A stretch of DNA of 64,000 bases, from positions 248,001 to 312,000 of the forward strand of contig NZ_JANQLX010000003.1 of the NCBI RefSeq assembly GCF_028280385.1. The letters are read 5' to 3'. This stretch comes from Allomuricauda sp. (GTDB taxonomy: Bacteria > Bacteroidota > Bacteroidia > Flavobacteriales > Flavobacteriaceae). Position numbers and translations under genes: made by a program. Shown piece by piece: positions 1 to 7,335 of the stretch (the first letter of the stretch is position 1; each line of letters opens with the position of its first letter). The notes under the pieces are model-generated. The model was not told where the DNA came from and did not search any database. It was given only the letters and a program-made list of their open reading frames with translations.

Positions 1-2750
1 ACCACACCTGGTCTTTTGAAAGTGAAGGTACCGGAGTGCAGGCCGAACCAGCCAGTGGTACCACCATTATGGGTTATGCCGGTATCGTTCAAGGAAACAA
101 TGTGGCGCCCAATGGCAGCGATTATTTCCATTTTAATAGCATTCAGCAGATATCCACTTATTTGCAAACGGTATCATGTGCACAAGAAACAGGATTGACC
201 AACAATCCACCAGTGTTGACCCCCGTGGGAGACTATGTGATACCCAAAGGAACCGCCTTTGTTTTGGAGGGCATTGCCACAGATAGCGATGTAGGTGATG
301 TGTTGACATATACTTGGGAACAGATAGATAATGGGGTAGTGACCACCTCCACATTTGGACCAGATAATCCAAGTGGGGCCAATTTTAGGTCATTACCACC
401 TTCCATGGACCCCAAAAGGTATTTTCCCCGCCTATCCAGGATAATACAGGGACAGCTCACACAAACCGAACCCGAAACCAATGACGCTTGGGAAACCGTT
501 TCCAATGTGGCCAGAAATCTAAATTTTGCCTGCACCGTTAGGGACAATGCAGCCGGCGGTGGTCAGGTGGTGTCGGATGTCCTTACCGTTGAGGTGGTTA
601 GCGCAGCCGGCCCCTTTGCGGTCACCTCACAGGCTACCAATGAAGTCTATGAGGGTGGCAGTCTGCAACAAATAACTTGGGATGTGTCCAATACCAATGT
701 TGCTCCCGTGGATGCCAAAATGGTGGATATCATGCTTTCTTTGGATGGAGGGGTTACGTTTCCAATCATGTTGGCCGATGATACCCTGAACGATGGTTCC
801 GAGGAAGTGCAAATGCCGGGAGATGCGACGACCCAGGCCCGGATCATGATCAAAGCAAGTGATAATGTGTTTTTGGCGGTGAATACTTCCGATTTTACCA
901 TTCAGGAATCGGAGGTGGTGCTCGATTTTCAACAATTAAAGTTTGAAGGTTGCCAGCCCGATGACATCCTAATTCCATTTACCTACCGGACTTTTGGAGG
1001 GTTTAATGAGACCTCAACCTTTTCTGTTGATCTACCGGTAGGACTCACCGGTGCCTTTGTACCCACCCAAGCCAGTGCGGATGATACTTCGGTGCAATTG
1101 ACCATTTCAAACACCAATGGAGTGGCCACAGGTGAATACACCATTACTGTTACTTCCACTTCCACTTCGGTAACCAAGAATGTTCCCTTGTCACTGATCA
1201 TTAAGGATAATACTTTTTCCGATGTTACCCTGCAATCCCCTGCAGATTTGGAAGCCAATGTTACTTTGAATACCCAGTTGGTGTGGGAGGACAATGCTAC
1301 CTATTCCAATTATGATGTTGAGGTAGCCACGGATGTTGGCTTTACCAATATCGTGGAATCGGCCAATGTACCTTTCAATTTCTATCAGGTTACCAGTTTG
1401 CAGGCCCAGACGGAATATTTTTGGCGTGTAAGGCCCAACAATGAATGCGGTGCAGGAACTTTCGGAACCCCCTTCAGTTTTACCACGGATCAATTGGATT
1501 GTAAGACCATGGAGCCCATCGGATTGCCTCTGACCATATCCGCTGTGGGTACTTCAACGGTGAGCACCAGTGTTCAAATCTTTGAAGATTTAACCGTTTC
1601 CGATGTCAATGTAACTTTGGAATTAAACCATACATATTTAGAGGATTTGATCATTAGTTTGATTTCTCCCGCGGGGACCAAAGTGGCCCTGGTATCCAAT
1701 ACATGCGGGGATGCGAATAACATCAATGCAATTTTTGACGATGATGGTACCGCCATTGTCTGCTCCGATAATCCTGCTATTTCCGGGACCGTGCAGCCTT
1801 TGGGTGCGCTTAACTCTTTTAATGGCGAATCCACTTTGGGCGAATGGACCTTGGAGATTTCGGATACGGCCACTGGGGATGGTGGGTCCTTGGTAGCCTT
1901 TACGCTAGAAGTTTGTGCCGAAGGTAATTTTAGGCCCGATGAAGATGAGGACGGCGTATTTGATGACGGGGATGATCTTTGTTTAGGAACTCCCAAAGGG
2001 GTGGAAGTGGATACCACAGGCTGTCCTATCAACCGCTTTCCCGAAGATAACTTTACCGTGGAGATTCAAAGTGAGAGTTGCCGAAGTAGTAATGATGGAA
2101 ACATCAGTATAACCGCACAGGATACTTCGTTGACATATACGGCGGTCTTGGACAATGGAGGATCCCAGGTCAACGCGGACTTTACCAATTCCCATCAGTT
2201 TAACAATCTAGAGGCAGGTAACTATACCCTTTGCATTACCGGTACGGACGGAATGATCAACTTTAGGGAGACCTGTTTTAATCTGGTCATTGCCCAACCG
2301 GAAGAGCTTTCCGTGTTTGCGGATTTGGTAGGGCAATCTGTGGAACTCACCCTGGAAGGGTCCAGTTTTTACAATGTGGAACTTAACGGATTGGTTACAC
2401 AGACCCAGGCTAACAAAATTCAATTGGAATTGAAAGAAGGGCGAAATACCCTTAGGGTGTTTGGGGCTTTGCCCTGCCAAGGAACTTATGAGGATTCCTT
2501 TTTTATAGCTACAAAGGCCATATTGTATCCCAATGCGGTCAGTCAACATGCACGGGTTTTCCTGAATGGGTACAATGGGAAGGCTAATGTGCAGTTGTAT
2601 GCTACCAACGGACAATTGGTTTTATCCCAAATTCAGGATTTGAACGGTACGGAATTGGAGGTTGATGTCTCGTTCTTACCCAAAGGGACTTATTATATGA
2701 GCATTGAGACGGAAGAAAGACGGGAAGTAATTAAAATGATCAAGGAATGA
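1..2750 (+). CDS. Secreted reprolysin-type metalloprotease, C-terminal part (partial)
   Basis: The reading frame is open from base 3, so the gene starts upstream of the window. The GTG at base 36 is only an in-frame valine. The visible part begins HTWSFESEGTG and runs through Ig/fibronectin-like segments (for example NNPPVLTPVGDYVIPKG). A proprotein convertase P-domain lies at about residues 495-640 of the track ORF, with LEDLIISLISPAGT and LGEWTLEISD. An acidic DEDGVFDDGDD stretch follows, and the last 75 residues are a T9SS type A sorting domain (ILYPNAVS to GTYYMSIE). This order is familiar from M12B-like flavobacterial metalloproteases; the catalytic HExxH part would lie upstream and is not visible, so the protease call is inference from the family. 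It is exported through Sec and T9SS to the cell surface or medium. The following lipoprotein overlaps by four bases. Confidence 0.75.
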   Translation, partial: HTWSFESEGTGVQAEPASGTTIMGYAGIVQGNNVAPNGSDYFHFNSIQQISTYLQTVSCAQETGLTNNPPVLTPVGDYVIPKGTAFVLEGIATDSDVGDVLTYTWEQIDNGVVTTSTFGPDNPSGANFRSLPPSMDPKRYFPRLSRIIQGQLTQTEPETNDAWETVSNVARNLNFACTVRDNAAGGGQVVSDVLTVEVVSAAGPFAVTSQATNEVYEGGSLQQITWDVSNTNVAPVDAKMVDIMLSLDGGVTFPIMLADDTLNDGSEEVQMPGDATTQARIMIKASDNVFLAVNTSDFTIQESEVVLDFQQLKFEGCQPDDILIPFTYRTFGGFNETSTFSVDLPVGLTGAFVPTQASADDTSVQLTISNTNGVATGEYTITVTSTSTSVTKNVPLSLIIKDNTFSDVTLQSPADLEANVTLNTQLVWEDNATYSNYDVEVATDVGFTNIVESANVPFNFYQVTSLQAQTEYFWRVRPNNECGAGTFGTPFSFTTDQLDCKTMEPIGLPLTISAVGTSTVSTSVQIFEDLTVSDVNVTLELNHTYLEDLIISLISPAGTKVALVSNTCGDANNINAIFDDDGTAIVCSDNPAISGTVQPLGALNSFNGESTLGEWTLEISDTATGDGGSLVAFTLEVCAEGNFRPDEDEDGVFDDGDDLCLGTPKGVEVDTTGCPINRFPEDNFTVEIQSESCRSSNDGNISITAQDTSLTYTAVLDNGGSQVNADFTNSHQFNNLEAGNYTLCITGTDGMINFRETCFNLVIAQPEELSVFADLVGQSVELTLEGSSFYNVELNGLVTQTQANKIQLELKEGRNTLRVFGALPCQGTYEDSFFIATKAILYPNAVSQHARVFLNGYNGKANVQLYATNGQLVLSQIQDLNGTELEVDVSFLPKGTYYMSIETEERREVIKMIKE

Positions 2751-3433
2751 AACGGGTATTGATGATATTGTGCATATTGGTTTCTTTGCAGTCCTGTAAA
2801 AAAAGTGACGACACGCCACCTGCCCCGGAAGGAGCCAATTTGGTTTTTCCTTTGGAAAATTCTGAATGCACCACAGGGGTTAGTGTAAATGAAGCGCTAA
2901 GTCAGGTGACATTTGAATGGCAGGCATCGGCCAACACGGATAGCTACACCTTGAATGTGGTGAATTTGGAAACCAATATTCCACAAACCATCTCAACGGC
3001 GGCCACACAAGCCAGCTTGTCCATTGAAAAGGGAACCCCCTTTTCTTGGTCGGTCACTTCCCTGAACTCCAATACCGATCAGGTGGCCACAAGTAGCACC
3101 TGGTTGTTTTACAATGCGGGTGCGCAGACCAACTATGCTCCGTTTCCTGCCCAGTTGGTGAGTCCAATTTCAGGTTCCACGGTACAGAAAAGTTTGTCCA
3201 ACGAAGTGCTTTTGGAATGGAGTGGGGCCGATGTGGAAAATGATATTGTTTCCTTTCAGCTATTTTTTGCCGACCAAAATCCACCAGAAACCTCTGCGGG
3301 TACACTAGATGCCGAGACCATGGAATTGTCCGTGGCGGTCCTATCGGATACCATTTATTATTGGCGGGTAATTACTACGGATGAGCAGGGCAACACCTCG
3401 GATTCAGGTGTATTTGACTTTAAGGTCTTTTAG
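2747..3433 (+). CDS. Lipoprotein with fibronectin-like segments, unknown function
   Basis: The 228-residue product starts with a lipoprotein signal (ILVSLQSCKKSDD, Cys at about residue 17). Two beta-sandwich-like repeats follow, each with a Trp/Tyr pattern seen in fibronectin III folds (FEWQASANTDSYTLNV and LEWSGADVENDIVSFQL). The ATG overlaps the stop of the metalloprotease (ATGA), which points to translational coupling and a partner role at the cell envelope. No enzyme motif is visible. Its TAG stop directly abuts the stop of pth on the other strand, with no base between them. Confidence 0.7.
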   Translation: MKRVLMILCILVSLQSCKKSDDTPPAPEGANLVFPLENSECTTGVSVNEALSQVTFEWQASANTDSYTLNVVNLETNIPQTISTAATQASLSIEKGTPFSWSVTSLNSNTDQVATSSTWLFYNAGAQTNYAPFPAQLVSPISGSTVQKSLSNEVLLEWSGADVENDIVSFQLFFADQNPPETSAGTLDAETMELSVAVLSDTIYYWRVITTDEQGNTSDSGVFDFKVF

Positions 3434-4066
3434 TCACGCACCGTTATACTGGTTCATGGTGTTCTTAACCCCTGAGAAAATAAAGGAACGAACCAAATCT
3501 GTAGATTTTCCCAATCTTTCCAGAAGGGCCTTTTCCTCCTCTTCATTCCATTTCCCCAATACATATTCCACCTGTCTGCCTTTGCCGAATTCGGCACCCA
3601 CACCAAATCTAAATCGCGGGTAATTGGTGGTCTGCAGGATATTCTGAATGTTTTTTAAACCGTTGTGGCCCCCATCACTTCCTTTGGTCTTTAAACGCAA
3701 AGTGCCAAAGGGAAGGTTAATGTCGTCGGTGATTACCAGGACATTGTCCATTGGAATTTTTTCCTTTTCCATCCAGTATTTTACGGCTTTTCCGCTCAAA
3801 TTCATATAGGTGGATGGTTTTAGACAGACAATGCTCCGGCCTTTGTGCTTAAAATTGCCCACGGCACCCAATTTGGCGTTTTCAAATGTAAAGTGTTCCT
3901 GCTCGGCCAAAAAGTCTAGGATTTTGAAGCCTACATTATGACGCGTGTCTTCATACTCCAAACCGATGTTTCCTAGGCCAACAATTAGAAATTTTTTCAT
4001 GGGATCAGTTTCTTCAATCAGCGGTTTGGTGCTACCAAAAATGGACTTTAAAAAATGAATTATCAA
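3434..4066 (-). CDS. pth: Peptidyl-tRNA hydrolase
   Basis: Releases tRNA from peptidyl-tRNAs that drop off the ribosome. The core starts at MKKFLIVGLGNIGLEYEDTRHNVG, with the catalytic His in TRHNVG, then KPSTYMNLSG and the DDINLPFGTLRLKTKGSDGGHNGLKNI block. All hallmark residues (Asn, His, Asp) are present. The ORF start adds about 22 residues (MIIHFLKSIFG). A similar short extension is common in flavobacterial Pth, so 4066 is kept; the alternative start is the ATG ending at 4000. It lies downstream of rplY on the same strand, with a hairpin between, in the usual flavobacterial order prs-rplY-pth. Confidence 0.93.
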   Translation of the reverse strand: MIIHFLKSIFGSTKPLIEETDPMKKFLIVGLGNIGLEYEDTRHNVGFKILDFLAEQEHFTFENAKLGAVGNFKHKGRSIVCLKPSTYMNLSGKAVKYWMEKEKIPMDNVLVITDDINLPFGTLRLKTKGSDGGHNGLKNIQNILQTTNYPRFRFGVGAEFGKGRQVEYVLGKWNEEEEKALLERLGKSTDLVRSFIFSGVKNTMNQYNGA

Positions 4067-4092
4067 CTATTCTGGATTTGTCCAAAAATAAG

Positions 4093-4136
4093 AAAGCATC
4101 CCCAGATTTTATACAAGTATAAAACAGGGATGCTTT
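4093..4136 (-). terminator. Hairpin between rplY and pth
   Basis: AAAGCATCCC pairs with GGGATGCTTT, and inside it TTTTATAC pairs with GTATAAAA around a two-base loop. On the minus strand the hairpin is followed by a T-rich stretch (CTTATTTTT). It sits 20 bases after the rplY stop. It probably ends or attenuates the prs-rplY transcript before pth. Confidence 0.6.
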
Positions 4137-4156
4137 GTATAGGTTTCTGTGGAGGA

Positions 4157-4816
4157 TTACTCCGTGGCTTCGGCAGCTGGAGCTTCTGCGGCACCTTCCG
4201 CAGCTGCTTCTGTGCCTTCTGCACCTTCTGCACCTTCTTCTTCCTCTTCTTCTTCCTCGTCATCAACAGATGTTCTAGAGGCTTTTACCTGCACAACAGC
4301 TGTGCTGTCAGGGTGAAGAATGGTATAATCGTCACTCAAAAGGGTTTCCACTGGAATGGTCCCCCCAATTCTCAACTTGGAAATATCCACTGTAATAAAA
4401 TCAGGAAGTAGATTTGGCAATGCCTTAATGGATAGTTTTCTTTTCCTGAACAACAAACGTCCACCGTTTCGCACTCCTGGGGAGTTTCCTTCCAGACGTA
4501 CGGGGATGTTCATGGTTACAGGCTTGTCCTCGAACAACTGATAAAAATCGATGTGCAGGATTTTATCCGTTACTGGATGAAACTGGATATCCTGTAATAC
4601 AGCATCAAACTTTTGACCATCTTCCAATTCAATCACCGCCGTGTGTGCATTGGGAGTGTACACCAAGTGTCTGAACGCTAGCTCATCTGCTGAAAAGTGC
4701 AATGGCTTATCCCCTCCGTACAGCACGCAAGGGACCTTTCCAGCATTACGTAAGGCCTTGGTAGATACCTTGCCCACGCTTTCTCTTTGGGATCCTTTGA
4801 TAGTAATTGACTTCAT
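4157..4816 (-). CDS. rplY: 50S ribosomal protein L25/general stress protein Ctc
   Basis: Binds 5S rRNA in the large subunit. The N-terminal L25 domain starts [16 protein letters not shown], followed by the TL5/CTC beta domain ([20 protein letters not shown]). The C-terminus is a low-complexity Glu/Ala tail ([14 protein letters not shown]), typical of Bacteroidota L25. The ATG at 4816 is chosen over the longer track ORF because MKSI is the family start and the extra 17 residues (MANRYNVEI) are unlike the family. It follows prs by about 90 bases and probably shares its promoter. Confidence 0.93.
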   Translation of the reverse strand: MKSITIKGSQRESVGKVSTKALRNAGKVPCVLYGGDKPLHFSADELAFRHLVYTPNAHTAVIELEDGQKFDAVLQDIQFHPVTDKILHIDFYQLFEDKPVTMNIPVRLEGNSPGVRNGGRLLFRKRKLSIKALPNLLPDFITVDISKLRIGGTIPVETLLSDDYTILHPDSTAVVQVKASRTSVDDEEEEEEEEGAEGAEGTEAAAEGAAEAPAAEATE

Positions 4817-4886
4817 TCTTACTAATTGTGATATTAAAATTATTTCAACGTTGTATCGATTTGCCAAGTAATACTTGGTGTAGCTT

Positions 4887-4902
4887 CCTGCCTGAGGCAG
4901 GC
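4887..4902. repeat. Short palindromic repeat CCTGCCT-G-AGGCAGG
   Basis: A perfect seven-base inverted repeat with a one-base loop, in the gap between prs and rplY. Its arms are identical to those of the palindrome at 6024-6042 and close to those at 6057-6076. The three appear to belong to one small interspersed family. Confidence 0.6.
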
Positions 4903-4909
4903 TCGATGG

Positions 4910-5851
4910 CTACATTAAAAATTTTGATGAAATCGAGGTGTTGTGGTGAACCCTGTGCATTACATCCGCAAAAAGGTCGGCACAACTCAATACCTTGATT
5001 TTATTCTTATTATGTTCTACCGGAATGGAATCTGTTACAATAAGTTCCGATAATCTTGATTTTTCAATTTTTTCGTAGGCATTTCCGGACAATAGTCCAT
5101 GAGTGGTAATGGCCCGTACACTTTTGGCTCCCCGCTCCATCATTAGATCGGCAGCTTTGGTCAGTGTCCCCGCTGTATCCACCATGTCATCCACAAGCAC
5201 CACATTCTTTCCCTTAACCTCCCCTATCAGCTCCATATGTGAAATTACATTGGCCTTAGCCCTTTGTTTGTAACAAATGACCACATCGCATTCCAATGCC
5301 TTGGAATACGCGTAGGCCCTTTTGGAACCTCCCATATCTGGGGAAGCAATACAAAGGTTGTCCAGATTAAGTCCCTTCAAATAAGGAAGGAACAGGGTTG
5401 AAGCAAAAAGATGGTCTACCGGCTTTTCAAAAAAGCCCTGAATTTGGTCTGCGTGGAGATCCATGGTTATAATCCTGGTGGCACCGGCGGTCTCAAGCAT
5501 TTTGGCGATCAACTTGGCTGCAATTGGAACGCGTGGTTTGTCTTTCCTGTCTTGTCTGGCCCAACCAAAATAGGGCATTACTGCAGTGATATGCCTTGCC
5601 GAAGCTCTTTTGGCCGCATCCAACATCAACAGCATTTCCATGAGGTTTTCCGAGCTTGGATTGGTGGAACCTATAATGAAAATTCTTGCCCCACGGATGG
5701 ATTCTTCAAATGAAGGTTGGAACTCACCATCACTATATCTGGAAAACTGCACCTTTCCCAAATCGGCGCCATAGGAAGCTGCGATTTTTTCCCCTAACAA
5801 CGTACTTTGGGTGCAGGCAAAAATTTTGGGTTCTGGAACTTGGTACGGCAT
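4910..5851 (-). CDS. prs: Ribose-phosphate pyrophosphokinase
   Basis: Makes PRPP from ribose 5-phosphate and ATP for purine, pyrimidine, His, Trp and NAD synthesis. Visible motifs are the flexible-loop region RYSDGEFQPSFEESIRG, the ATP-binding PYFGWARQDRKDKPR, the DLHADQIQGFF region and the PRPP loop VLVDDMVDTAGTLTKAADLM. The length of 313 residues is normal for class I PRPP synthetase. It starts MPYQVPEPKIF and is first in the prs-rplY-(pth) unit, with a TAAATTTG promoter box upstream. Confidence 0.96.
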   Translation of the reverse strand: MPYQVPEPKIFACTQSTLLGEKIAASYGADLGKVQFSRYSDGEFQPSFEESIRGARIFIIGSTNPSSENLMEMLLMLDAAKRASARHITAVMPYFGWARQDRKDKPRVPIAAKLIAKMLETAGATRIITMDLHADQIQGFFEKPVDHLFASTLFLPYLKGLNLDNLCIASPDMGGSKRAYAYSKALECDVVICYKQRAKANVISHMELIGEVKGKNVVLVDDMVDTAGTLTKAADLMMERGAKSVRAITTHGLLSGNAYEKIEKSRLSELIVTDSIPVEHNKNKIKVLSCADLFADVMHRVHHNTSISSKFLM

Positions 5852-5902
5852 GGTAAACTCTTGTCGACTAGTTTATTAAAGTTCTTTTCTGCAAAAGAGG
5901 TG

Positions 5903-5910
5903 CAAATTTA
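5903..5910 (-). promoter_or_regulatory. Putative -7 box for prs
   Basis: Minus-strand TAAATTTG matches the Bacteroidota TAnnTTTG consensus and lies about 50 bases upstream of the prs start. No clear -33 TTG was found. Confidence 0.4.
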
Positions 5911-5950
5911 AAAATTAATTCGGGTTGCTAAAGGAATATTCAAGGTATTT

Positions 5951-5982
5951 TTGGTGGTAAATAAAATAATTTTTTAGCTTTG
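5951..5982 (+). promoter_or_regulatory. Putative promoter of the tRNA-Leu/GIY-YIG locus
   Basis: TTG at 5951-5953 and TAGCTTTG at 5975-5982 (TAnnTTTG consensus), separated by 21 bases. It lies just upstream of the broken tRNA half. No other promoter is visible before the intact tRNA, which follows the GIY-YIG stop codon almost directly, so this promoter probably drives all three. Confidence 0.5.
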
Positions 5983-6023
5983 CAGTCCCATTTCAAAAAG
6001 GGGATACAAATTAAGCCTTGGTG

Positions 6024-6042
6024 CCTGCCTACCGCAGGCAGG
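6024..6042. repeat. Palindrome 1 inside the tRNA fragment
   Basis: CCTGCCT-ACCGC-AGGCAGG, a seven-base-pair stem with a five-base loop. It is inserted exactly at the 5' edge of the D-stem of the tRNA-Leu fragment and is absent from the intact copy. Confidence 0.8.
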
Positions 6043-6056
6043 GCGGAATTGGTAGA

Positions 6057-6076
6057 CCTGTCTGCCGACAGGCAGG
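6057..6076. repeat. Palindrome 2 inside the tRNA fragment
   Basis: CCTGTCTG-CCGA-CAGGCAGG, an eight-base-pair stem with one G-T pair and a CCGA loop. It is inserted in the 3' strand of the D-stem of the tRNA fragment. By sequence it is a relative of palindrome 1 (CCTGYCTRCCG..CAGGCAGG). Confidence 0.8.
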
Positions 6077-6090
6077 CGCGCTGAAATATT

Positions 6091-6342
6091 GTGTTGAGTA
6101 TTGTGTATGCCATATCAAGTTTGGATTCGAACTACATTTATGTGGGAATGACCAAAAATCTTGAAGAGAGATTAAGAAGGCATAACAGCGGATGGGAAAA
6201 AACGACCAAGCCCTATGCTCCTTTCAAATTGATCTATCAAGAATCATGCAGAGATAGGAGAGAGGCAAGGAAAAGGGAAAAATGTTGGAAGTCGGGAGTT
6301 GGCAAAGAGCAGCTCCGCAAGCTTAGAGATAAGCTTAAATAA
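6091..6342 (+). CDS. GIY-YIG family endonuclease
   Basis: The 83-residue protein is a single GIY-YIG domain. The first motif appears as VYAISSLDSNYIYVGMT, then NLEERLRRHNSGWEKTTKPYAPFKLIYQES, then the basic ARKREKCWKSGVGKEQLRKL helix. The first tyrosine pair is intact (VYA and IYVG), as are the Arg in EERLRRH and the Glu in REARKREK. Such short UvrC/SLX1-like nucleases are frequent in Bacteroidota and some behave like homing genes. The start is taken as the GTG at 6091, because an in-frame TGA at 6082 limits extension; TTG 6094 is an alternative. The stop codon ends two bases before the intact tRNA-Leu, and the gene lies between the two copies of the tRNA 5' half. Confidence 0.85.
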   Translation: MLSIVYAISSLDSNYIYVGMTKNLEERLRRHNSGWEKTTKPYAPFKLIYQESCRDRREARKREKCWKSGVGKEQLRKLRDKLK

Positions 6343-6343
6343 T

Positions 6344-6425
6344 GCCTTGGTGGCGGAATTGGTAGACGCGCTGGATTCAAAATCCAGTTCTTTCGGGAGT
6401 GTGGGTTCGATTCCCACCCAAGGTA
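6344..6425 (+). tRNA. tRNA-Leu (anticodon CAA)
   Basis: A full class II cloverleaf. Acceptor GCCTTGG pairs with CCAAGGT (the first pair is G-U); D-arm GCG/CGC; anticodon stem CTGGA/TCCAG with loop TTCAAAA, giving CAA at 6378-6380 (reads UUG). The variable arm is long (TTCTTTCGGGAGT) and the T-arm is GTGGG-TTCGATT-CCCAC. The discriminator is A, and CCA is not encoded. It starts two bases after the GIY-YIG stop and is followed by a strong terminator. Confidence 0.97.
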
Positions 6426-6436
6426 CATAAGAAAAA

Positions 6437-6463
6437 GCCGAGATTAAGAATCTCGGCCTTTTT
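6437..6463 (+). terminator. Rho-independent terminator after tRNA-Leu
   Basis: GCCGAGATT-AAG-AATCTCGGC, a nine-base-pair stem with a three-base loop, followed by CTTTTTGTTTT. It lies 11 bases after the tRNA 3' end. Confidence 0.9.
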
Positions 6464-6605
6464 GTTTTGGTACAACAATGGTCCCCTTTTCAGATTAGTC
6501 ATTTCAACTTGCCCCAATTGCCCTTTGTGGCATTACTGTTCATAATTAAGCCATAGGATTCTTCATTCAACACAACAATCGGGATGGAAAGAGTAAAAAT
6601 TAAAA

Positions 6606-6651
6606 TTTTGTTTAAATAATATTAAAAATTATTAAACAAAATAAGTTTTTG
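6606..6651 (+). promoter_or_regulatory. Operator 1 and promoter of the TetR-led operon
   Basis: TTTTGTTTAA (6606-6615), 16 bases, TTAAACAAAA (6632-6641), a perfect ten-base inverted repeat. It is followed directly by TAAGTTTTTG, which resembles the -7 box TAnnTTTG. The same arrangement with the same 16-base spacer occurs before the convergent photolyase operon (13905-13948). It lies 37 bases upstream of the TetR start. Autoregulation by that TetR protein is the obvious reading but is inference. Confidence 0.65.
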
Positions 6652-6678
6652 CTACTTTAGCATCAAATAGACGTAAAA

Positions 6679-7335
6679 ATGGCTACGAAGAAAAAAGTAA
6701 CTGAAAAATTTCTGGTATCAACATATATGAACCATGTTCTACAGCACAATGAAGCGCCTAGAACGGTATTCAATTTTGCCAAGGAAAACAACTTTGACGA
6801 GCATAGCTTTTATGAGCATTTTGGAAGTTTTGAAGCGTTGGAACAAAAAATATTTACCTCCTTTTTTGAGCAGACCCATCAACTACTCGAAAAAAACAAA
6901 GATTACCAAGACTTTGACGCACGCAACCAATTGTTAAGCTTCCACTATACTTTTTTTGAGCTGCTAACCGCAAATAGAAGTTATGTGGTTTATGTGCTGG
7001 ACGCGAAAAAATCAATGCTCAAATCAGTCAAGTCTTTAAGGGGCTTAAGAAAAGTTTTTATGGCGTATGTTGAGTCCTTGGACATTGAAACTTTGGATAT
7101 CAAGAATAAGGAACTGGAACGCTTTCAATCCAAAACACTCCAAGAAGGGGCTTGGTTGCAACTGTTGTTGACTCTTAAGTTTTGGCTGGACGACGATTCA
7201 GCATCATTTGAGAAAACGGACATTTTCATTGAAAAATCTGTAAATACCAGCTTTGATTTAATACTGACACAACCCTTGAAAAGTGTTATGGATCTGGGCA
7301 AATTTCTGTACAAGGAAAAAATGCACATGAATTGA
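6679..7335 (+). CDS. TetR family transcriptional regulator
   Basis: 218 residues. The N-terminal TetR helix-turn-helix is at about residues 12-58, with TVFNFAKENNFDEHSFYEHFGSFEALEQKIF. The Phe-Tyr-x-His-Phe pattern of the recognition helix region is seen as SFYEHFGS. The rest is alpha-helical, as in TetR ligand domains; no ligand can be named. It heads an operon with an ABC1 kinase (TGATG overlap), folE, SDR and glutathione peroxidase, and lies just downstream of the inverted repeat at 6606. It is likely a repressor of this operon and of the convergent photolyase operon. Confidence 0.85.
   Translation: MATKKKVTEKFLVSTYMNHVLQHNEAPRTVFNFAKENNFDEHSFYEHFGSFEALEQKIFTSFFEQTHQLLEKNKDYQDFDARNQLLSFHYTFFELLTANRSYVVYVLDAKKSMLKSVKSLRGLRKVFMAYVESLDIETLDIKNKELERFQSKTLQEGAWLQLLLTLKFWLDDDSASFEKTDIFIEKSVNTSFDLILTQPLKSVMDLGKFLYKEKMHMN

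Larger units (their letters stand above)
6015..6083 (+). pseudogene. tRNA-Leu 5' half split by two palindromes
   Basis: With bases 6024-6042 and 6058-6077 removed, what remains is GCCTTGGTG, GCGGAATTGGTAGAC and GCGCTG, joined. This is identical to the first 30 bases of the intact tRNA-Leu at 6344. The insertions flank the D-arm. There is no anticodon arm or 3' half, so no tRNA can be made from it. It probably marks the 5' part of the original tRNA gene, displaced when the GIY-YIG gene and a new 5' half were inserted. Confidence 0.8.

Noticed and set aside
3428-3440. Abutting convergent stops of the lipoprotein and pth genes, and TTATAA holding both stops at 40474-40479
   Set aside because: Unusual to look at but simply compact convergent gene ends; no function inferred.
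4055-4411. 118-codon plus ORF opposite rplY
   Set aside because: A shadow of the Glu/Ala-rich tail of L25; the product is a Cys/Phe-rich artefact.
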